DNA of 10,961 nt from Calditrichota bacterium (GTDB lineage: Bacteria > Zixibacteria > MSB-5A5 > GN15 > FEB-12): contig QQUK01000183.1 in the NCBI GenBank assembly GCA_008501655.1, positions 1 through 10,961 of the forward strand. The letters are read 5' to 3'. Below the pieces are notes generated by a model that saw nothing but the letters and a program-made list of their open reading frames with translations, searched no databases and was not told the origin of the DNA. Numbering within the stretch: position 1 is the stretch's first letter; each line of letters starts with the position of its first letter. This document shows positions 6,486 to 10,961 of this stretch, piece by piece. Made by a program: the position numbers and the translations under genes.

Positions 6486-7583
6486 TCATCTCTTTTCAAA
6501 CAATTTGCGCATTTTGCCGGAAATGTCACAAGCGTAGAAAACCCCATCTTCCCAAAACATTCCCTCGATCTCATCATGTTCAGTATAATCCTGATTAACC
6601 GCAAAGATCTTCCCGTCATATAACGATGATACCGAATCAACGACCGTATGTCCGACAATAATATGTTCTACATTATAGAAATTCAATAATTTGTCAATAT
6701 CAGCTTCGGTTGCCTGAGGATATTTTTCCATTTCATAATGAAATCCCCGGTACCAGACCGGACCATAACCTGAATAAAAATAATAAACCGAATCCTCTTT
6801 TTGCTCTTCTCGGTTTTTATCGATATTTTCGCGCATGGTTTCATTGATAATATCAATAGTCAACCCGCTATCGATAAAATCAGGATTCATTCCGCCATGG
6901 ACAAAAAGTATTCCGTTTATGATCTCACAAACATTTTTCGACCGGATCCAATTCCCGATAACCGACTGATTTGAATATAGCTCAGGATAAGATTTATTCA
7001 ATAGTGAACAGGTGATAGTGGCATAGTTTTCATTAATATACCGGATGTCATTTTGAATTGGCATAATTTCATGGTTGCCTAAGAGATAATGCACCATTCC
7101 GCCGGCTTCTTCTGCTTCCTTTTCAAGCCGATACAACATCCAGAGTATCTCATTGACCTTATCACCTCTATCAAAAACATCACCGTCAACAACAAGATGG
7201 CCGTCACCAAACGACCAATGCAAACTTGAATCGATGACATGATTATTTATCAGAAGCTCACACAGGAATTCATATTCTCCATGAATATCTGAAAAGACAA
7301 AAAGTTTGGAAATATCAGTGTAATTAGTTTTAGGAACTATATGATTACGATATACAATATAGTTGTTACCTGAGTCATACACACTCCCCTGAAAACTTAC
7401 AGAATTATCTCCACTAACTTCAAATTGAATCAATGAATCAGAATCGACATACTGAACCAGAAATGTCGTATCATCATTTATAAACACATACGGACCATCA
7501 TTCCATTTATCAGATTCACCTGCAAATGAGCCAGTTATAAGTAATTGTAAGAAAATCAATGACATTAATATGATTCTAAGCAT
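6486..7583 (-). CDS. Exported metallophosphoesterase, Shewanella-like (PPP-type) phosphatase family
   Basis: A 365-residue protein with the full set of calcineurin-like metal-site motifs: SDIHGEYE (98-105), GDVFDRG (134-140), LLGNHE (167-172), VHGG (228-231) and GHTV (311-314). The spacing and the blocks around them (HLVVDGDVFDRG, AGG-VHYLLGNHE, NDIRYI) resemble bacterial Shewanella-like protein phosphatases, which use a two-metal centre to remove phosphate; the natural substrate is unknown. I chose ATG 7581-7583 over an in-frame ATG 16 codons upstream because it follows an AGAGGT Shine-Dalgarno (plus 7589-7594) and begins directly with a clean signal peptide (MLRIILMSLIFLQLLITGSFA, cut before GES). 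The longer form would put charged residues in front of it. The protein therefore acts in the periplasm or outside the cell. It is transcribed away from dnaX, and 60 bp separate its stop from tRNA-Ala. Confidence 0.88.
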   Translation of the reverse strand: MLRIILMSLIFLQLLITGSFAGESDKWNDGPYVFINDDTTFLVQYVDSDSLIQFEVSGDNSVSFQGSVYDSGNNYIVYRNHIVPKTNYTDISKLFVFSDIHGEYEFLCELLINNHVIDSSLHWSFGDGHLVVDGDVFDRGDKVNEILWMLYRLEKEAEEAGGMVHYLLGNHEIMPIQNDIRYINENYATITCSLLNKSYPELYSNQSVIGNWIRSKNVCEIINGILFVHGGMNPDFIDSGLTIDIINETMRENIDKNREEQKEDSVYYFYSGYGPVWYRGFHYEMEKYPQATEADIDKLLNFYNVEHIIVGHTVVDSVSSLYDGKIFAVNQDYTEHDEIEGMFWEDGVFYACDISGKMRKLFEKR

Positions 7584-7689
7584 ATAAAACCTCTGAATAA
7601 TTATAATTTTACCCAACTTAGCAAACAGCACTCAAAAAGAAAAGGATATTGTCATAAAAATAGTGATTTCCCTTATCCTGATTTTTACA

Positions 7690-7695
7690 TATATT
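7690..7695 (+). promoter_or_regulatory. Possible -10 element of the dnaX operon, at leaderless distance
   Basis: TATATT ends eight bases before the dnaX ATG, so transcription would begin at or just before the start codon. No Shine-Dalgarno-like sequence is visible in the 25 bases upstream of the ATG, which fits a leaderless message. No good -35 box stands at the right distance (the best is ATTTCC at 7667-7672), so confidence is modest. Confidence 0.33.
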
Positions 7696-7703
7696 ACGAT
7701 TCT

Positions 7704-9380
7704 ATGAGCTATTTAGTGTTTGCCCGAAAATACCGCCCGATGTCATTTGATGATGTTGTCGCACAGGAACATGTCACCAGAACCCTGCAAAACGGCATCA
7801 AAAACGACCGTATCGGACAAGGTTATCTCTTCTGCGGTCCGCGAGGAACCGGTAAAACAACTACTGCCCGTATTCTGGCAAAAGCGGTAAACTGTGAAAA
7901 AGGCCCCACTCCGACTCCCTGCGGAGTCTGTACCGCCTGCAAAGAGATTACGAACGGGTCATCCCTTGATGTTCTCGAAATTGATGCAGCCTCGAATACC
8001 GGTGTTGATGATATCCGGACCCTGCGGGAAAATGTCCGCTATATGCCGACCTCGGGGCACAAACGGATTTATGTCATCGACGAAGTTCACCGACTTTCCC
8101 CATCAGCTTTTGATGCTCTTTTAAAAACACTCGAGGAACCTCCTCCCCATGTTATGTTTATTTTTGCCACCACCGAACCTCTCAAAGTTCCTGAAACGAT
8201 TTTATCCCGTACCCAGCGTTTTGATTTTAAACTGGTATCAATTGAAGATTTAGCAAAACATTTAAAAAACATAGCTGATCAGGAAAAACTCGATATCACC
8301 GAATCAGCCCTGAGACTGGTCGCAAGAAAAGCAAACGGTTCCGTCCGTGACTCTCTCTCACTGCTCGATCAAATCGCTGCCTTTGGTACCGGAAATATAA
8401 ATGATGAGGTTGTCACAGAAGCTCTGGGACTTGTTGATAAACAGCTCCTTTTTGATTTCACCGAAGCAATTGCTGCCAAAGATAAAATTAAAGCACTCGA
8501 GATTATCAAAACAATTATCGAAGGTGGTATCGACTCAAAAGATTTCATCTCAGAACTTTTAGAACATTTCAGAGTTCTTCTCATTTTAGCAACCGACAAA
8601 TCGGCATCGAAACTTCTGAATCTCTCAGATGATGATCTCAAAGATTACAATAAACAGGCAGATTTCTATTCAGTCGGTGATATTATTCGCCTGATGAAAA
8701 TTGCTACCGATACAAACGGCGATTTAAAATATTCAGGTCTTGATGAACGGCTTCTACTGGAACTAAATGCCGTTAAAATGGCTGAAATTGAAGCAACCGT
8801 CAAATTTGAAGATGTTTTGGCAATGATTCAGCAAAATCCGCAGGCAGTGGGAACGATGTCATCAGATCTTTTTACAGCAGAAAAAAAAAACGATAAACCG
8901 CAAAAACCTAAACTGACCCTGGTAAAACCTCAAACCGATAAAGTACAGCAACCCCCTGTAGCCCAACCACTTACAAGCACTTTTAACCTGCCGATTTTAA
9001 AGTCCGGCTGGAAACAGTTCCTCTCTCGGTTTCATCAGAAAAAACCGATGCTTGCCTCACAGCTTGGAATGGTCGAAATTCAGGAAGTCAAAGAGAATAA
9101 AATTGTCTTCGCCTATCCTCCTTCAGGGGAGAATTCAAAACTAATTGTTGAAAAAAAAGAGAATTTTAATATAATTACCGAAGCCTTGAAAGAACATTTC
9201 AATGCAAATATCAGTATAAGTTTTATTATTGATATAACAAAAAAAAGTAAGCGTTTGGAAGATGACCTCAATGACTCCAAACAGAACATTGATGAATTAC
9301 TAAACAAATCACCCCGGTTAAAAAGTTTGATTGACAAAGTTGACGGTAAAGTGATTGGTATTAAAAAAGTAGAGAAATAA
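7704..9380 (+). CDS. dnaX: DNA polymerase III clamp-loader subunit tau/gamma
   Basis: A 558-residue AAA+ ATPase that loads the beta sliding clamp onto primed DNA. In order: conserved start MSYLVFARKYRP, Walker A GPRGTGKT (45-52), four zinc-ligand cysteines (Cys64, Cys73, Cys76, Cys79), Walker B VIDEVH (124-129), sensor 1 FATTEP (154-159), arginine finger in LSRTQRF (Arg169), sensor 2 GSVRDSLSLLDQ (212-223), and collar helices to about 365. After a charged linker (about 392-430) comes a tau-type C-terminal domain (about 430-558) that in other species binds the polymerase alpha subunit and helicase. The usual SRC motif reads SRT here, but the arginine is kept. The start is certain from homology although no Shine-Dalgarno precedes it. 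A ten-A run at codons 393-396 is a likely slippage site giving a gamma form. First gene of the dnaX-ybaB-recR operon. Confidence 0.97.
   Translation: MSYLVFARKYRPMSFDDVVAQEHVTRTLQNGIKNDRIGQGYLFCGPRGTGKTTTARILAKAVNCEKGPTPTPCGVCTACKEITNGSSLDVLEIDAASNTGVDDIRTLRENVRYMPTSGHKRIYVIDEVHRLSPSAFDALLKTLEEPPPHVMFIFATTEPLKVPETILSRTQRFDFKLVSIEDLAKHLKNIADQEKLDITESALRLVARKANGSVRDSLSLLDQIAAFGTGNINDEVVTEALGLVDKQLLFDFTEAIAAKDKIKALEIIKTIIEGGIDSKDFISELLEHFRVLLILATDKSASKLLNLSDDDLKDYNKQADFYSVGDIIRLMKIATDTNGDLKYSGLDERLLLELNAVKMAEIEATVKFEDVLAMIQQNPQAVGTMSSDLFTAEKKNDKPQKPKLTLVKPQTDKVQQPPVAQPLTSTFNLPILKSGWKQFLSRFHQKKPMLASQLGMVEIQEVKENKIVFAYPPSGENSKLIVEKKENFNIITEALKEHFNANISISFIIDITKKSKRLEDDLNDSKQNIDELLNKSPRLKSLIDKVDGKVIGIKKVEK
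8880..8896 (+). promoter_or_regulatory. Putative dnaX slippage site producing a short gamma subunit
   Basis: A G followed by ten A residues (8881-8890) covers codons GAA AAA AAA AAC (Glu393 onward). Shifting back one base, or inserting one A during transcription, reads GAA AAA AAA AAA CGA TAA and stops at 8894-8896 after residue 397. Loss of one A stops at TGA 8914-8916. The position, just after the collar domain and before the tau tail, is where E. coli uses ribosomal frameshifting and Thermus thermophilus uses transcriptional slippage. I see no strong downstream hairpin or upstream Shine-Dalgarno-like stimulator, which favours transcriptional slippage. Confidence 0.65.
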
Positions 9381-9399
9381 TCGCATAAAGGAGTTACAA

Positions 9400-9735
9400 A
9401 TGGCTAAAGGCGGATTAGGAAATATGGGCAATATGATGAAGCAGGTTCAGCAGATGCAGGCAAAGATGGAAAAAATACAGGCTGAACTTGAAGAGATGGA
9501 GATCGAAGGAACCGCTGGCGGTGGAATGGTCAAAGCTGTGGTAACCGGCAAACAGGACCTCGTTTCAATTACCCTTGACCCGGAAGTAGTCGACAAAGAC
9601 GACGTTGAAATGCTGCAGGATTTAATTGTCGCTGCGGTGAATCAGGCAAAAGAAAAAGCTGCCGAAATACAGGCGGAACATATGTCAGCCGTTACCGGTG
9701 GATTAAATCTTCCCGGTTTAAACCTCCCTTTCTAA
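9400..9735 (+). CDS. ybaB: YbaB/EbfC family nucleoid-associated DNA-binding protein
   Basis: A 111-residue protein of the usual family length. It opens with a Gly/Met-rich stretch (GGLGNMGNMMKQVQQMQAKM), continues as a long amphipathic helix to about residue 35, has the conserved GTAGGGMVKAVVTGKQ strand segment (38-52) and a second helix QDLIVAAVNQAKEKAAEIQAE, and ends in a short Gly/Leu/Pro tail. YbaB dimers bind DNA and are thought to act in nucleoid organisation or in recombination repair together with RecR. It follows dnaX after 19 bases, with a strong AAGGAG Shine-Dalgarno at 9388-9393, and precedes recR by 11 bases, the conserved order in most bacteria. Its stronger ribosome binding site than dnaX fits the high abundance of this protein. 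Nothing is missing or unusual. Confidence 0.96.
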   Translation: MAKGGLGNMGNMMKQVQQMQAKMEKIQAELEEMEIEGTAGGGMVKAVVTGKQDLVSITLDPEVVDKDDVEMLQDLIVAAVNQAKEKAAEIQAEHMSAVTGGLNLPGLNLPF

Positions 9736-9746
9736 GGTAATACTAA

Positions 9747-10346
9747 ATGTTCAAATCAGCTGCATCAGTAGAACGACTCGCAAACAGATTAGCGAGACTG
9801 CCCGGTATCGGCCGAAAATCCGCAAACCGGCTTGCTTTTCATATTCTCAAACTCACCAAAGATGAAGCGTTTGAACTTGCCGATACAATTCGAGAAGTAA
9901 AAGAAAAAGTCGGTTTCTGTTCCATATGTAATAATATCTCAGAATCTGACCCTTGTCAGATATGTCAGGATCCCAAACGGCAAAAGAATATAATTTGTGT
10001 AGTTGAAGAGACAGCCGATGCCGCCGCTATCGACAAAGCTGACGGATTCTCAGGTATGTTTCATATCCTCGGCGGCAAACTCTCCCCGCTTGACGGAATA
10101 GGACCGGACGATTTAAAAATAACGGAACTTCTTCATCGGATTCAGGATGGTGAAGTGAAAGAAATTATCATTGCTACCAATCCGAATGTCGAAGGTGAAG
10201 CAACCGCTTTGTATCTTTCAAACCTTTTAAAACCCCTCGGACTGAAAATCAGCCGGATTGCCCGGGGTCTCCCGGTCGGCTCTGATCTGGAATACGCTGA
10301 CTCGGCAACGCTTTCAAGAGCTCTTGAAGGCAGACAAGAATTTTAA
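9747..10346 (+). CDS. recR: Recombination mediator protein RecR
   Basis: A 199-residue protein of standard RecR length. It has the helix-hairpin-helix LARLPGIGRKSANRLAFHIL (15-34), a four-cysteine zinc finger (Cys58, Cys61, Cys70, Cys73), a Toprim domain from about 81 (IICVVEETADAAAI, with Glu87) through IIATNPNVEGEATALYL (141-157), and the conserved end RIARGLPVGSDLEYADSATL then SRALEGR. RecR forms ring-like tetramers around DNA and with RecO (and RecF) loads RecA at gaps; it acts in the cytoplasm. A Shine-Dalgarno core AAGG at 9734-9737 overlaps the ybaB stop codon, so the two are coupled. It is the last recognisable gene of the dnaX-ybaB-recR operon, although the next frame begins only 10 bp later. 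Confidence 0.97.
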   Translation: MFKSAASVERLANRLARLPGIGRKSANRLAFHILKLTKDEAFELADTIREVKEKVGFCSICNNISESDPCQICQDPKRQKNIICVVEETADAAAIDKADGFSGMFHILGGKLSPLDGIGPDDLKITELLHRIQDGEVKEIIIATNPNVEGEATALYLSNLLKPLGLKISRIARGLPVGSDLEYADSATLSRALEGRQEF

Positions 10347-10356
10347 TTAATCTCTG

Positions 10357-10961
10357 ATGGATAGCACACAAACGAAAAGATACTTTACAACTGCTCTTAT
10401 TTCATTCCTTTATATCATAATCTCCCAAATCATAGGCTCAATCTTCTTTGACAACAACTGGGCATATCTAATCTGGGAAAATACTTCAAGATACTATCTT
10501 ATTGGATGCACTGTAGTTATTTATATTTTTGGAAGTCTCATTCTGAAAAGGGATGAACTATTTGAACCGTATTTACAGGGGATGAAACTTAAAATTCTTG
10601 GATTGCTATTGTTTGTTTGTTTTGTTGCCTTTCAAATCGATTCCTTTGTTTTTGCCGGAGGCAACCACTATCTTAACGAGTTAGCCCAATCCAAATTAGC
10701 AATTATCAGATATTATGAGTTTCTTTCTATAGCTCTTGTAAAAGTATTCTTTTCTATATTATCAAAATTTGACCTGCATTACAACACTGCCGGCGTCCTC
10801 AGTTTTAGAATCTTTTCATACATCGCTGCAATTGGTTCTCTCATCTTCGCTTATCTGATTTCAACTAATCTTCATGACGATAAAAAACACCGGATGTTTA
10901 TATTTATCATCCTCTTTTTTGGTCCTCAGTCACTCATGTACTTTGGATTTATAGGTGTCGA
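10357..10961 (+). CDS. Polytopic membrane protein, 3' end outside window (possibly GT-C-like glycosyltransferase)
   Basis: An open frame from ATG 10357-10359 runs off the right edge without a stop (201 residues seen). About five or six hydrophobic helices are visible (roughly 12-31, 47-64, 79-98, 120-136, 147-169, 179-197). After the third helix comes an extracytoplasmic-looking loop FVFAGGNHYLNELAQSKLAI, then a helix pair and LFFGPQSLMYFGFIGV. This layout recalls the N-terminal part of polytopic sugar-transfer proteins found in FCB and related genomes (a GDGY/LL loop, then FFGYVE), but the match is loose and from memory, so I name it only as a possibility. It begins 10 bp after the recR stop with no visible Shine-Dalgarno, so translation may depend on coupling to recR. 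Base use resembles its neighbours apart from richer A/T, as expected for a hydrophobic protein. Confidence 0.72.
   Translation, partial: MDSTQTKRYFTTALISFLYIIISQIIGSIFFDNNWAYLIWENTSRYYLIGCTVVIYIFGSLILKRDELFEPYLQGMKLKILGLLLFVCFVAFQIDSFVFAGGNHYLNELAQSKLAIIRYYEFLSIALVKVFFSILSKFDLHYNTAGVLSFRIFSYIAAIGSLIFAYLISTNLHDDKKHRMFIFIILFFGPQSLMYFGFIGV

Noticed and set aside
6281..6598. Plus-strand open frame of 105 codons
   Set aside because: It crosses the palindrome, runs antisense through tRNA-Ala and into the phosphoesterase gene; its apparent peptide is the tRNA read as protein.
7600..7605. TATAAT on the minus strand as the phosphoesterase promoter
   Set aside because: Its start point would fall inside the Shine-Dalgarno, and no -35 box stands at 16-18 bp; the region is simply AT-rich.
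7584..7631. Longer phosphoesterase start 16 codons upstream
   Set aside because: It lacks a ribosome binding site and would put a charged stretch before a clean signal peptide; the internal ATG has AGAGGT at good spacing.
1..10961. Search for CRISPR arrays, insertion sequences, toxin-antitoxin pairs or defence genes
   Set aside because: No regularly spaced direct repeats, terminal inverted repeats, transposase motifs or defence-type domains were found; the window is dominated by housekeeping and secreted/membrane genes.

Overview
The window looks like chromosomal housekeeping DNA from an AT-rich bacterium of the FCB superphylum (the Bacteroidetes/Ignavibacteria/Calditrichaeota/Marinimicrobia/Zixibacteria assemblage). 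The main clue is the 887-residue secreted protein, whose last 95 residues are a Por/type IX-style sorting tail (YPNPFN motif, then an LPAGEH...WDGKNSSGQ...SGIYFYKL block). Good Shine-Dalgarno sequences on most genes and a near-consensus sigma70-type promoter argue against a true Bacteroidetes genome, so a candidate phylum near the base of FCB is more likely. I cannot place it more closely.

Left part, 1-746, plus strand: the 3' end of threonine synthase (thrC), then, one base later, a small DinB-like four-helix protein. This pair converges on a minus-strand block, and the two stop codons touch at 746/747.

Minus-strand block, read from right to left from 7583 to 747: a secreted Shewanella-like metallophosphoesterase; tRNA-Ala(CGC); a perfect 10-bp palindrome; a large SRP RNA of about 270 nt that carries an Alu domain; its intrinsic terminator, which also appears to hold the promoter of the next gene; the 887-residue protein with the sorting tail; and a 789-residue polytopic membrane protein with a spermidine-synthase-like methyltransferase fold in its middle.

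Right part, plus strand from 7704: the conserved replication/repair operon dnaX-ybaB-recR, followed 10 bp later by the start of a polytopic membrane protein that runs off the window. dnaX carries a run of ten A residues at the border between the ATPase/collar region and the tau-specific C-terminal part. Stops lie very close in both alternative frames, so a short gamma-like product is expected.

The most interesting signals are the Alu-domain SRP RNA in an FCB-like genome and close to dnaX (the neighbourhood known from Firmicutes, but with SRP RNA on the opposite strand), a 5' leader of that RNA which duplicates the 3' strand of its closing helix, the promoter built into the SRP terminator, and the dnaX slippage site. 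I saw no transposon, phage, CRISPR array or defence system.
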